A stretch of 64,000 nucleotides of DNA. Source: an uncultured Winogradskyella sp. Its GTDB lineage: Bacteria > Bacteroidota > Bacteroidia > Flavobacteriales > Flavobacteriaceae. Of the stretch, positions 17,571-25,396 are shown in pieces. The position numbers and the translations under genes are program-made. Positions within the stretch are counted from its first letter, which is position 1, and the number at the start of each line of letters is the position of its first letter. The stretch covers positions 62,001 through 126,000 of the forward strand of contig NZ_CANLYI010000008.1 in assembly GCF_947495255.1 (NCBI RefSeq). The letters are read 5' to 3'. The notes below the pieces were generated by a model. That model saw nothing but the letters and a program-made list of their open reading frames with translations, searched no databases and was not told the DNA's origin.

Positions 17571-17993
17571 TTATTTTTTAGGAAGTGAAATGGTTGACAA
17601 ACGGCAAATTGAAATTAAATTATCTGCTTCATCTGTAACTCTAATATCTAATAATTGCGTGGTTCTACCTTTATGTAAAAACGTTGCTTTTGCAAATATG
17701 TAGCCTTCACTAACGCTTTTTAAATGATTCGCTGTAATTTCTAATCCTCTAACAAAAAATTTATCAGTATCAATAAATATATGCGTTGCAAAACTGCCAA
17801 CACTTTCTGCCAAAGCAGCTGTTGCTCCTCCATGCAAAACACCATCTGGTTGATGTACTTTAGAGTTCACAGGCATTCTTGCAGTTAAAAAATCATCGCC
17901 AAAGTCCACAATTTCAATACTTAAGGTTTCCATTAACGTATTTTTGCTTGCTTCATTGGCTTTCGCCAACATTTCTTCTTTAGATATTTGCAT
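17571..17993 (-). CDS. menI: Hotdog-fold thioesterase, probable DHNA-CoA thioesterase
   Basis: A 140-residue PaaI/YdiI-type hotdog thioesterase. HQPDGVLHGGATAALAESVG contains the family's HGG and the catalytic glutamate in LAES; this run is close to that of E. coli MenI (YdiI). The rest (FFVRGLEITANHLKS, then ATFLHKGRTTQLLDIRVTDE) fits the fold. It is the first gene of the string and lies 7 bases ahead of menF, which makes hydrolysis of 1,4-dihydroxy-2-naphthoyl-CoA the most likely task. A general acyl-CoA thioesterase cannot be ruled out, so the symbol rests on context as well as motif. Confidence 0.8.
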   Translation of the reverse strand: MQISKEEMLAKANEASKNTLMETLSIEIVDFGDDFLTARMPVNSKVHQPDGVLHGGATAALAESVGSFATHIFIDTDKFFVRGLEITANHLKSVSEGYIFAKATFLHKGRTTQLLDIRVTDEADNLISICRLSTISLPKK

Positions 17994-18042
17994 AGAATTA
18001 GTTTAATTTTATAGTTCAAAGATAAAGAAACCACCAAGAATA

Positions 18043-18684
18043 ATGAATTCACAAGAGAAAGAAATCACATATACAAATAGCAACTCCTACTCTACTTTAA
18101 ATACAATTTCTCAAGAGACTAAAACAATTTGGTTTGTTTGTCATGGCATGGGTTATTTGAGTCGTTATTTTTTAAGATATTTTAAAAAATTAAATCCTGA
18201 AGAAAATTACATCATTGCGCCACAAGCGCCAAGTAAATTTTATATACAGCCAAAAATGCACGTTGGTGCCAATTGGTTAACACGCGATGATACGAAAGCC
18301 GGAATGCAAAATATTCTGAATTATTTTGATGCTATTTTAGAAGCTGAAAACATTCCGGAAGATGTTAACCTTATCGTTTTTGGTTATTCACAAGGTGTAA
18401 GTGTTGCGATGCGCTATTTAGCAAAGCGACAATTGCAATGTAGTCAGTTGGTGTTACATTCTGGTGGAATTCCGAAAGAATTAAACTCTAAAGATTTTGA
18501 TTTTTTATCTGAAGATACTCAGGTGAAAATGATTTATGGAACTGAGGATGAATATTTGGATGAAGATAGAATTACGAAAGAAACTGAACGTGCAGAATCA
18601 CTATTTGGCAATCGATTAACTGTGCTTCCTTTTGAAGGAAAACATGTGGTAAATGTTGATTTTATTAATGAATTGGTAAACTAA
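18043..18684 (+). CDS. Alpha/beta hydrolase (carboxylesterase/phospholipase type)
   Basis: A 213-residue cytoplasmic alpha/beta hydrolase. WFVCHGMGYLSRYF supplies the oxyanion region, VFGYSQGVSVAMRYL is the nucleophile elbow, IYGTEDEYLDE carries the acid and FEGKHVVN the histidine, in the order expected for a Ser-Asp-His triad. It resembles the Abhydrolase_2 carboxylesterases rather than classic MenH. It is divergent from the menI-menF-menD string with a 49-base gap. Because no menH is visible in the window, it could fill that step (elimination of pyruvate from SEPHCHC), but this is a guess from position. Confidence 0.78.
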   Translation: MNSQEKEITYTNSNSYSTLNTISQETKTIWFVCHGMGYLSRYFLRYFKKLNPEENYIIAPQAPSKFYIQPKMHVGANWLTRDDTKAGMQNILNYFDAILEAENIPEDVNLIVFGYSQGVSVAMRYLAKRQLQCSQLVLHSGGIPKELNSKDFDFLSEDTQVKMIYGTEDEYLDEDRITKETERAESLFGNRLTVLPFEGKHVVNVDFINELVN

Positions 18685-18688
18685 TTTA

Positions 18689-18714
18689 TGTCACTTCGAG
18701 TTATTTTGAAGAAT
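18689..18714. repeat. Dispersed intergenic repeat fragment
   Basis: TGTCACTTCGAG followed by TTATTTTGAAGAAT resembles the TGTCA...CTTCGA-type short repeats scattered in flavobacterial intergenic DNA. Related fragments occur here at 50961, 57511 and 60232. The remaining part of this 217-bp gap holds only the terminator at 18831-18878. Confidence 0.4.
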
Positions 18715-18830
18715 AGAAATTACATCTAAAAACGTATAGCTCATTATATCTAAAATCGTTGAGTCCGACTATGTAGCAGCTGCGCCTTCCGATAATATTA
18801 TATGTTTCAATTAGAAATTGATTTAAGATA

Positions 18831-18878
18831 AAAAAAAATACACCGAAGAGCTTAACTAATTATAAGCTTCTCGATGCA
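18831..18878 (-). terminator. Intrinsic terminator of the YtxH gene
   Basis: On the minus strand, TGCATCGAGAAGCTTA (18878-18863) pairs with TAAGCTCTTCGGTGTA (18854-18839) through 16 positions with three G-U pairs and one mismatch. An eight-T run follows (18838-18831). It lies 24 bases past the YtxH stop. Confidence 0.7.
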
Positions 18879-18901
18879 TTTATTATGTCTTAAAGACTTT
18901 A

Positions 18902-19222
18902 TTAACTCGTCTTCTGTAACGTTTTATTCTTCTCTTTAAGAATTGCTAATTGCTTTTCTATAAAAGTAATGGCTTGTTCTGTTTTATAACTAGATTTAGA
19001 TGTAAACTCTTCCATATCTTGTTTAAACTTTTCTTTACCAGAAGCGACTGCTTTAGACAAATCATCTTTCACTTCTGTTAAATCATTAGATAATTGGTCT
19101 TTAATGTCCATACCTTCTTTTTTGAGTTTGTCTCTAGTAGCACTTCCTTTTTCTGGTGCTAACAAAACACCTGCTGCTGCTCCTAACAATACTCCTAATA
19201 CTACTGCTCCTTTATTAATCAT
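18902..19222 (-). CDS. YtxH-domain stress protein
   Basis: A 106-residue protein. One N-terminal hydrophobic segment, VVLGVLLGAAAGVLLAPEKG, is the glycine/alanine-rich YtxH hallmark. A long charged helical region follows (KKEGMDIKDQLSNDLTEVKD and onwards) that could form a coiled coil. The family is linked to general stress in Bacillus; its biochemical role is unclear. It is followed by an intrinsic terminator and preceded by a candidate -7 element, so it looks monocistronic. Confidence 0.85.
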   Translation of the reverse strand: MINKGAVVLGVLLGAAAGVLLAPEKGSATRDKLKKEGMDIKDQLSNDLTEVKDDLSKAVASGKEKFKQDMEEFTSKSSYKTEQAITFIEKQLAILKEKNKTLQKTS

Positions 19223-19289
19223 AACTTTTTTTCTATTAATTAAACTTGTTCTACTTTATACGTCGCAGAACTTACTGTTTTGTTACAAA

Positions 19290-19297
19290 CAAATTTA
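19290..19297 (-). promoter_or_regulatory. Candidate -7 element for the YtxH gene
   Basis: Read on the minus strand this is TAAATTTG, an exact TAnnTTTG match, about 68 bases before the YtxH ATG. No good -33 TTG at standard spacing was seen. Confidence 0.35.
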
Positions 19298-19347
19298 GTG
19301 CCAAGTATTTAAGAAAGAAATAGAGTTGATTTGCTTAATATTAAAAA

Positions 19348-19722
19348 CTACTCAGTTTTAATAGTGAACTCTCCAAAATGCCATAGAATTCCTGATGGAT
19401 CATGAAGAAAAAACTCATTTCCCCAATCATTACAGACCACCTCTGAACATCTTACATTTTCATATTTCTCAGTTAAACCACTTTGTTTTAAGAGTTCTAA
19501 ATGCTGCCGAACATCATCAACTTCTAGAAAAACCATGGTATTATCTACCCAATCTTTTGCGTAATAATCTTGCAAGTAGAACGCGAATTCTCCTGAACTG
19601 AATACTGACATGTTATGAGAAATAATAAACTCTTCAAATCCTAAATCTTTATAAAATTGTCTAGAAATAGTATAATTTTTTGAACCTATGAAAGGTCTTA
19701 TGGATTTTGGTTTTAGTTTCAT
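19348..19722 (-). CDS. VOC-family (glyoxalase/bleomycin-resistance-like) protein
   Basis: A 124-residue protein with the two beta-alpha-beta-beta-beta repeats of the vicinal oxygen chelate fold: IRPFIGSKNYTISRQFYKDL then FEEFIISHNMSVFSS in the first half, and MVFLEVDDVRQHLELL then EFFLHDPSGILWHFGEF in the second. It is of the type often annotated as glyoxalase or bleomycin resistance. Substrate and metal cannot be assigned. A long TTA/ATT tract sits 22-55 bases before its start, where the promoter should be, so expression could vary with tract length (inference). Confidence 0.78.
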   Translation of the reverse strand: MKLKPKSIRPFIGSKNYTISRQFYKDLGFEEFIISHNMSVFSSGEFAFYLQDYYAKDWVDNTMVFLEVDDVRQHLELLKQSGLTEKYENVRCSEVVCNDWGNEFFLHDPSGILWHFGEFTIKTE

Positions 19723-19743
19723 TTGCTTTTGCTATAATTAATC

Positions 19744-19780
<37 letters not shown>

Positions 19781-19883
19781 CGCACCTCTTATATGAGTTG
19801 GAGTGATTCTTTAGATTGAAAAATTGTATACAGAATGTTTTTACTATTAATGGTTCCCTACACAAAATTCCGAAATAGAAATT

Positions 19884-19896
19884 TCACTCAGAGTGA
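19884..19896. repeat. Short intergenic inverted repeat
   Basis: TCACTC-A-GAGTGA is a perfect 6-bp inverted repeat with a one-base centre, flanked by TT and CAAA. It resembles the core of the dispersed TGTCACTC-type repeats of related genomes. Remaining bases between the VOC gene and the AlkD-like gene show nothing else. Confidence 0.45.
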
Positions 19897-19928
19897 CAAA
19901 TTTTGAAATACTATTTTATAGTACTAAA

Positions 19929-20654
19929 TCAACCTTTGAAAATCGTTTTAAAAACAGAAATCCTATAGATATCACGTGGATAATCTGACATTCTAACGTT
20001 TTCTTTCTGCAATTCTGTTAATGCATTTTTAGCAATCCATTGAGCCGATTTACTTTCAAATTTAAGAATTTCTTTGGCGACTTCAATCGCTCTTTTATTT
20101 AGGTCAACATTTCGCTTTCCAATACTTCTTAAAGCCCAATTTACAGCATTTTTAACGTACAATCTGTCGTCATTAGCTTCTAGTTTTATAATTGTAAAAA
20201 ACAGCTCAAAAAGTTCGTTTTCTGAAGTTTTATCTGCCATACAATAGGACGCTAGAGTAGCAAATGCAGCTCTTTTTTCAAATTCAGGTTTTCTTGTTGA
20301 CCATTCTATTATTTTTGCGAATGCAAAGCTGCTTTTAGAAAACAAACCCATACAAAAGTTATCACAAATTTCCCAGTTCTCAAAGGTCTTAACCCATTTT
20401 TCCATGAGGTTTTCTGTAACATCTTTGGGTTTAAAAAGTTTGCTACACAACAATCTGGCTTCGTAAATTCCGCTGTCAAACAACTGCAATGCTAGTTCAT
20501 TATCACTCCCAATTTCTTTAGCAATTACTTTTAAGTCTTTGTGATAAATGCCTAAAGAATTATTCGAGATTATACCGAATTTTTTCTCTTTAAAAATTAC
20601 CTTTTCGGAGTTTTGGAGATCGTAGAGGGCTTCTATGATTTGGTTGTAGATCAA
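19929..20654 (-). CDS. DNA alkylation repair protein (AlkC/AlkD-like HEAT-repeat)
   Basis: A 241-residue all-helical protein of the AlkD/ALK type, which flips out and removes bulky or positively charged N3/N7-alkylated purines. Features are FGIISNNSLGIYHKDLKVIA near residue 30, VKTFENWEICDNFCMGLFSK near 85-105, FEKRAAFATLASY, and VKNAVNWALRSIGKRN near 175, with the Trp and Arg residues typical of the DNA-contact surface. There is no signal peptide. It is flanked by long AT-rich gaps and appears monocistronic. AlkD rather than AlkC is favoured by length. Confidence 0.82.
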   Translation of the reverse strand: MIYNQIIEALYDLQNSEKVIFKEKKFGIISNNSLGIYHKDLKVIAKEIGSDNELALQLFDSGIYEARLLCSKLFKPKDVTENLMEKWVKTFENWEICDNFCMGLFSKSSFAFAKIIEWSTRKPEFEKRAAFATLASYCMADKTSENELFELFFTIIKLEANDDRLYVKNAVNWALRSIGKRNVDLNKRAIEVAKEILKFESKSAQWIAKNALTELQKENVRMSDYPRDIYRISVFKTIFKG

Positions 20655-20937
20655 TTTGTTTTGTGCTTAAAATATTCGTGTATGATATAGTTTGGTTGCG
20701 TTTGAGACTAATATAACTAATAAGGATGAACTCTTTTCAGTATAGGTAAGCGAAGTTATATTTTTTTGAATAGAAAATCAATACATTACAAGCCTGACTT
20801 ATAAACAATTATAAACAAAAACTGCTGTTTATCAAACATTTAAAAATCGTAAAACAATAACGTAATAAACACCTTGAGTTTTGTTTTAAGACACGAGAAG
20901 TTAAATTCAGTTTTTGATTCCTATTCAATAGTTAACC
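20655..20937. other. AT-rich intergenic region with a tandem 10-mer
   Basis: A 283-base gap between the AlkD-like gene and the sigma-factor gene end. It contains TTATAAACAA twice in direct succession (20799-20818). No convincing gene, RNA or terminator was seen. Confidence 0.5.
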
Positions 20938-22179
20938 TTATAGCTTTTGCCAAGCCAACCGCTTTTTTAATAAATAGTCTTTTTCTAAACTATTAGTAAC
21001 TGTTTTGAGAGCTAAATCTATTTGTAATAGAGCGTCTATTAAATGATTCGTTTCTGCAAAATAATCTGCTTTTGCTGCATAATACAAGTAGGCACGTTGT
21101 TCTAAATCTTTAGGTTGTAATTGTTTAAAATAAGCATCTGCTGATTTGTAATCTTTAGTCTGAATGCAAATTACAGCCATTGTTAGCAAGTGTGATGGCA
21201 TAGGTTGTAATGTGTAAAGTGCATTATACCAACGTAGAATTTTAGACCAATCAGTGTCCTCAAAAGTTTTAGCTCGTAAATGTTCTGCAGCAATGGCAGC
21301 TTCATAATGATAACATGAAAAATTTTCCGTTTCAACAGCTTTATGCATCATAGTATTCCCGAGTTGAATTAAAGGAAAATGCCACAATGTTCTGTCTTGT
21401 TGTTTTAAATCTAGTACTTCATTATTTACAGTTGTTTTTGCTTCTAATCTAGCAGAATGAAAACACATTAATGCAAAAAGCGCATAACTTTCTGGTAGCT
21501 GAGTTTGCTTATGTTTAAGTAATAGTTTGCATAAACGCATGGCTTCTCCACATAAGTCTTCTCGGATTAACTGGTCTTTGCTATTAGAATGAAAACCTTC
21601 GTTAAAAATAAGGTACAACACTTCCATTACGCTTTCTAAACGTTCAATCAATGTTTTACCTTGTGGTATATTAAATTGTAAATCTTCTGTTTTAATGGCT
21701 TTTCTGGCGCGTAACAAACGTTTTTTGATTGTTTCTTCTTTAGTGAGCAAAGCAGCCGCAATTTCTTTGATACTAAAGCCAGAAACCGTTTTTAAGGCAA
21801 ACGAAATACGGTCTCTAGAATCGAGTTTTGGATGGCAAGCCGTAAAAATCATTCGGAGTTGTGCATCTTCAATTTCGGCATCTAAAAACAGTTCATTAAT
21901 TGCAATAGCATCTGTCCCTTGAGAGATATAAGGAAGATTATTCTTTTGGGACTTTAGAGTTCTGAAAATATCTAAAACTCTGTTCTTAGCTGCTTTTGTT
22001 AACCAAGCTTCAGGATATTCTGGTTGCTCTTTCCTCCAAGTTAAGCTGGCTTTTATAAACGTATCTTGTATGGCATCTTCAATAATATCTAAATGTTGTA
22101 GACCAAATATTCGTGTTAAAACAGAGACCATCTTTCCACTATGATGGCGAAACAGATGGTCTATGTCTTTATATTCCAT
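20938..22179 (-). CDS. ECF42-type RNA polymerase sigma factor with C-terminal TPR-like extension (DUF6596)
   Basis: A 413-residue sigma-70-family protein, much longer than a normal ECF factor. Residues 1-75 form region 2 (DIIEDAIQDTFIKASLTWRK then PEAWLTKAAKNRVLDIFR). Residues 110-165 form region 4 (RISFALKTVSGFSIKEIAAA, then EETIKKRLLRARKAI). The remaining 240 residues are helical, including FNEGFHSNSKDQLIREDLCG, the signature of the ECF42 extension that replaces a separate anti-sigma factor. It directly follows the YCII-domain gene by 6 bases, the standard ECF42 partner. Confidence 0.9.
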   Translation of the reverse strand: MEYKDIDHLFRHHSGKMVSVLTRIFGLQHLDIIEDAIQDTFIKASLTWRKEQPEYPEAWLTKAAKNRVLDIFRTLKSQKNNLPYISQGTDAIAINELFLDAEIEDAQLRMIFTACHPKLDSRDRISFALKTVSGFSIKEIAAALLTKEETIKKRLLRARKAIKTEDLQFNIPQGKTLIERLESVMEVLYLIFNEGFHSNSKDQLIREDLCGEAMRLCKLLLKHKQTQLPESYALFALMCFHSARLEAKTTVNNEVLDLKQQDRTLWHFPLIQLGNTMMHKAVETENFSCYHYEAAIAAEHLRAKTFEDTDWSKILRWYNALYTLQPMPSHLLTMAVICIQTKDYKSADAYFKQLQPKDLEQRAYLYYAAKADYFAETNHLIDALLQIDLALKTVTNSLEKDYLLKKRLAWQKL

Positions 22180-22185
22180 TTAATA

Positions 22186-22533
22186 TTAACGATCAAATAC
22201 CATGATTTCACGAATCTCTACTGTACCACCTAAATCGTAATCTGGGAAATCTTGAGCAATTTCTTGTACAGCATCAAAATCTTTGGCTTCTACTAAATAG
22301 TAACCTCCAACAATCTCTTTAACTTCTGCTGATGTAATATCAGAAACGGTTCTGTTTTCACCAACTATACGTCTTATTTGAGGTGTTAAAGCTTCTCCTC
22401 CTCTAAGTATACCTGCTTGTTCCATTTTGTTTCCCCAAGCAAACCATTTTCCCATTCGGTTTTGAAGTTCTTCTGGTGAAAGTCCTAAATCAGCATAATC
22501 TGCGCCAATAAAAATCATCATAAAATTTTTCAT
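22186..22533 (-). CDS. YCII/DGPF-domain protein, partner of the ECF42 sigma factor
   Basis: A 115-residue protein with a ferredoxin-like alpha/beta fold of the YCII/DGPF type: FMMIFIGADYADLGLSPEEL, GKWFAWGNKMEQAGILRGGE, then EIVGGYYLVEAKDFDAVQEI and GGTVEIREIMVF. DGPF proteins accompany ECF42 sigma factors and are thought to be part of their regulon or signal input; their biochemistry is unknown to me. It is the first gene of the pair. Confidence 0.87.
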   Translation of the reverse strand: MKNFMMIFIGADYADLGLSPEELQNRMGKWFAWGNKMEQAGILRGGEALTPQIRRIVGENRTVSDITSAEVKEIVGGYYLVEAKDFDAVQEIAQDFPDYDLGGTVEIREIMVFDR

Positions 22534-22646
22534 AATTTCTAAAATTTAATTGTTTATACCTTTAAGACGTTTACCGAAAAGTAAAAGGGGACAATTATTC
22601 TGAAAAATTAAATCTTTCTTATGAGTAATACAAATGAAGAAGGAAA

Positions 22647-23234
22647 TTAATCCATGTTTATACTTATTCCTTCATTGAGTAGAATATAAATAATACCTAA
22701 ACCTTTCACTAAAACAAGTTCTTTGATTTCAGTATCACTCTGTGTTTCATTAAAGGTCACCTTGAAAGCGTCAGGATAAACAATATCATTTAATGTATAA
22801 TCTGAAATATAAGTAATACTATTATTTGAAGACGTTTGAAGCGTTGTAAAATTATAACTCGCGTTATACGTATTATAATTTACCTTTAGGCTAAAACCTT
22901 TTTCTTCTCCCTGTTTGTAAAAATCAGTTTCTATTGTAAAAGGGAAATTGTAAAAATCGTATCGTACTGCACTCCTTTCGGCTTGTGTTACATTACCGCA
23001 ATCGTCCCAAATAGAATCTCCATAATTATGATAATTATGAGTTAGAATCACATTATCTGAAATACCAATACTAGATTCGGCATTTTTAATAGTTAACTCA
23101 GTGTCTGTATACCAAGATTGTAACTCTTCTGTTTTATCTTGTATAAATGGTACATCTAAACAAGGCTCTTTGCAAGAAGACAAACTAAGAAGTATAAAAT
23201 ATGAAAATGTGTATCTAAGAATTGATTTGCGCAT
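22647..23234 (-). CDS. Lipoprotein of unknown function
   Basis: A lipoprotein of 195 residues from the ATG at 23232-23234, or 198 from an ATG three codons earlier. The signal peptide ends LSSC, followed by KEPCLDVPF. The mature part is beta-rich and acidic with no family I recognise. Its start overlaps the end of the upstream lipoprotein gene by about 20 bases, so the two are translationally coupled and probably work together on the cell surface. Confidence 0.7.
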   Translation of the reverse strand: MRKSILRYTFSYFILLSLSSCKEPCLDVPFIQDKTEELQSWYTDTELTIKNAESSIGISDNVILTHNYHNYGDSIWDDCGNVTQAERSAVRYDFYNFPFTIETDFYKQGEEKGFSLKVNYNTYNASYNFTTLQTSSNNSITYISDYTLNDIVYPDAFKVTFNETQSDTEIKELVLVKGLGIIYILLNEGISINMD

Positions 23235-23766
23235 AATCTCCATTTAAGTAATTAATCTTTAAAATTCCGAATGTATAACTGTAAAACACCTCAGAAATTG
23301 GGTTATCTAAAACTCCAGAATAGTAATGATAGATATCTGTATAAGTTGTTCCGTTGATTTCAACAGTTTCTAATGGTTCTGAAAAATCATAATCAAACCA
23401 GGCATTATTAATTGTAATAGCAACGTATAAAGTGTCGTCATCATCTTCACCATTGTATCGATTCTGTAAACTTAACTGAACATCTAAGGTTGGTAACTCT
23501 GAGTTGAGATAAACTTGATAATTTTCATAACTTGTATAATCTTCACAAAAATCTTGGTCAGAATAAAAAGTACTAGAAACCGTTGTGTTTAATTGAAATT
23601 CAAAGTCTTCGTCTGTAATAAATTGAATAGTCTGATTATCTGCATATGGAATTATTACTTTTTCTTCGGGAGTAAAATAAATACGGCCTATTTCTTCTCC
23701 GTTGGTAAAACAACAACTTTGAACTAACAGTAAAATAAGAACTAATAAAGGGTAATTTCTTTTCAT
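23215..23766 (-). CDS. Lipoprotein of unknown function, first of a coupled pair
   Basis: A 183-residue lipoprotein. The signal peptide ends VQSC, with a second Cys directly after it. The mature part is rich in Asp, Glu, Tyr and Thr, with alternating beta-like stretches such as YHYYSGVLDN and FYSYTFGILKINYLNGDY. No domain recognised. It overlaps the downstream lipoprotein gene and is preceded by a 250-bp AT-rich gap shared with the divergent gene at 24044. Confidence 0.68.
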   Translation of the reverse strand: MKRNYPLLVLILLLVQSCCFTNGEEIGRIYFTPEEKVIIPYADNQTIQFITDEDFEFQLNTTVSSTFYSDQDFCEDYTSYENYQVYLNSELPTLDVQLSLQNRYNGEDDDDTLYVAITINNAWFDYDFSEPLETVEINGTTYTDIYHYYSGVLDNPISEVFYSYTFGILKINYLNGDYAQINS

Positions 23767-24043
23767 TATTGATTGATGATTATAGTATTTACATACTAGA
23801 TGCGTAAATACCTAAAAGGTTGCGTTGAAATAGCTTTACTTTTTTCGATTTTTTTGAATAAACTATAAAATTAAAGCCTGATTTACAATTTTAAAATTTA
23901 ATAATCCCCTATTATAAAACACGTTATATCGTTAGAATTGTGATTATTAGAACAGTTAATCCCAAAAATATCAATTCAAACGAATATAGTTAACGCCAAA
24001 CTAGAATTAACATACTTTGGAGTCGCAAACTAAAACAACCCAA

Positions 24044-24385
24044 ATGAAAATTCTACTTACCTCCCTTACATTCTTTATAATATCGACAAGTAATGCGCAG
24101 TCGATTTCAGAAGATGAAATGCTTCATTTTGCGACAGGTGCTGCTATTTCTTCTGCAACTTACGCCATTGTTTATTCTAAAACAAAAAATAAGAAAAAAG
24201 CATTTTGGTATAGTCTAGGACTTTCTACTTTAGCTGGTTTCTCTAAAGAAATTTTTGACAAAACTATTGTACAAGGAAGATTTGATACAGGTGAAGCTGT
24301 ATTTACAGGAATAGGAGGACTTGCAGCAAGTTATACTTTTAACATATTCACTGGAAAGAAAAAAAAGAACCAAGTTAATGAATAA
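24044..24385 (+). CDS. Small exported protein of unknown function (YfiM-like features)
   Basis: A 113-residue protein from the ATG at 24044. I prefer this to a TTG at 24017, because it begins with a clean signal peptide (MKILLTSLTFFIISTSNAQ). The mature part has DEMLHFATGAAISSATYAIV, KKKAFWYSLGLSTLAGFSKE and GEAVFTGIGGLAASYTFNIF, two or three short hydrophobic helices around a conserved-looking His. It is reminiscent of YfiM/DUF2279 lipoproteins, but I would not assign it. It converges on the nitronate monooxygenase gene with a 6-base gap. Confidence 0.65.
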   Translation: MKILLTSLTFFIISTSNAQSISEDEMLHFATGAAISSATYAIVYSKTKNKKKAFWYSLGLSTLAGFSKEIFDKTIVQGRFDTGEAVFTGIGGLAASYTFNIFTGKKKKNQVNE

Positions 24386-24391
24386 CGTACT

Positions 24392-25339
24392 TTAAGTCGT
24401 TAAGCCTTTAATTATTTCTTTAACAGGAAGTATTGCTTTTGTGTGTTCTATACTAGGACCAGCAACCCAAACCGTTTTATAAGTCGCTTTTTTAGCTGCA
24501 TTTTCAGTAGCCTTCATTCCTATTGAAAAACGCACCATTTTCACCCATTTCTTTAAACTCTTATTTTTGTTTAAAAGGTTTTCTAACCAAGTAGCTTTTG
24601 TTCCTATTTTCTGAACATAAGGTGTATTAATCACTGTACAAGGTGTGCCAGAAATGCGTTCTGTCATTATAATATCTTTCTCACCATAATCTACGCAAGC
24701 TTGCTTATACTCATCTGTAACGCCTGCTTCTATCGATGCAATAAAAGGGCTACCAACAGAAACACCTTCTGCTCCATAACTCAACATTTTATCAATATCT
24801 GCTTTACAACCAACACCACCTGCAGAAATCACAGGTATACTTAATTCTTTACTTAAAAGATTGGTTAATTCTTCTGGAGATAAGTTTCCTCTGTGTCCAC
24901 CAGCTTCGTTATTTACGGCAATAGCGGCATCAGCTCCTAATTGTTCTACTTTTTTAGCAAAACGTAAATCTGTAACATCACAAAATACTTTTATACCTAC
25001 TGCGTGTGCTTGTCTAATAGTTTCTTCCGGACTTCCTAAAGATGTAATAATGAAGTCACATCCTTCTTCGCAAATAGCTTCTAACTGTCCTTTATACTTA
25101 ACATTAGATTTATTAACAATTAGATTGAAACCAAAAGAACCACCTTCTACTTTAGCGGTTTTTAATTCTTTAATTGCTGCTCTTAATTCTTCTGTAGTTC
25201 TGTAGTTTAATGCTGGTATACATCCTGCAATACCTCCTTTCATAGCTTCTGTGACCATTGCCACATTAGAAACTAAAAACATAGGCGCTTGAATAATTGG
25301 ATACTTTATATTAAGAAGTTGTGTAAGTTTGGTTTGCAT
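24392..25339 (-). CDS. Nitronate monooxygenase family protein (FMN-dependent)
   Basis: A 315-residue TIM-barrel flavoprotein. KYPIIQAPMFLVSNVAM starts the barrel, GSFGFNLIV follows, NNEAGGHRGN holds the catalytic-region histidine, and VISAGGVGCKADIDKMLSYG with GVSVGSPFIAS binds the FMN phosphate. It oxidises alkyl nitronates or propionate-3-nitronate in characterised relatives, and is also related to FabK enoyl-ACP reductases. No fatty-acid genes adjoin, so the nitronate role is favoured. It is cytoplasmic. Confidence 0.87.
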   Translation of the reverse strand: MQTKLTQLLNIKYPIIQAPMFLVSNVAMVTEAMKGGIAGCIPALNYRTTEELRAAIKELKTAKVEGGSFGFNLIVNKSNVKYKGQLEAICEEGCDFIITSLGSPEETIRQAHAVGIKVFCDVTDLRFAKKVEQLGADAAIAVNNEAGGHRGNLSPEELTNLLSKELSIPVISAGGVGCKADIDKMLSYGAEGVSVGSPFIASIEAGVTDEYKQACVDYGEKDIIMTERISGTPCTVINTPYVQKIGTKATWLENLLNKNKSLKKWVKMVRFSIGMKATENAAKKATYKTVWVAGPSIEHTKAILPVKEIIKGLTT

Positions 25340-25396
25340 TGTAGAGAAATTTTAAAACAAATATAACACATTTTTTATTATGCATGCATAATACTT

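Noticed and set aside
20655..20937. Replication origin (AT-rich gap with tandem TTATAAACAA)
   Set aside because: Only two 10-mers, no DnaA-box cluster, and no dnaA, dnaN or parAB nearby.
24861..25205. Plus-strand open frame of 114 codons
   Set aside because: Antisense to the nitronate monooxygenase gene, which has clear FMN motifs.
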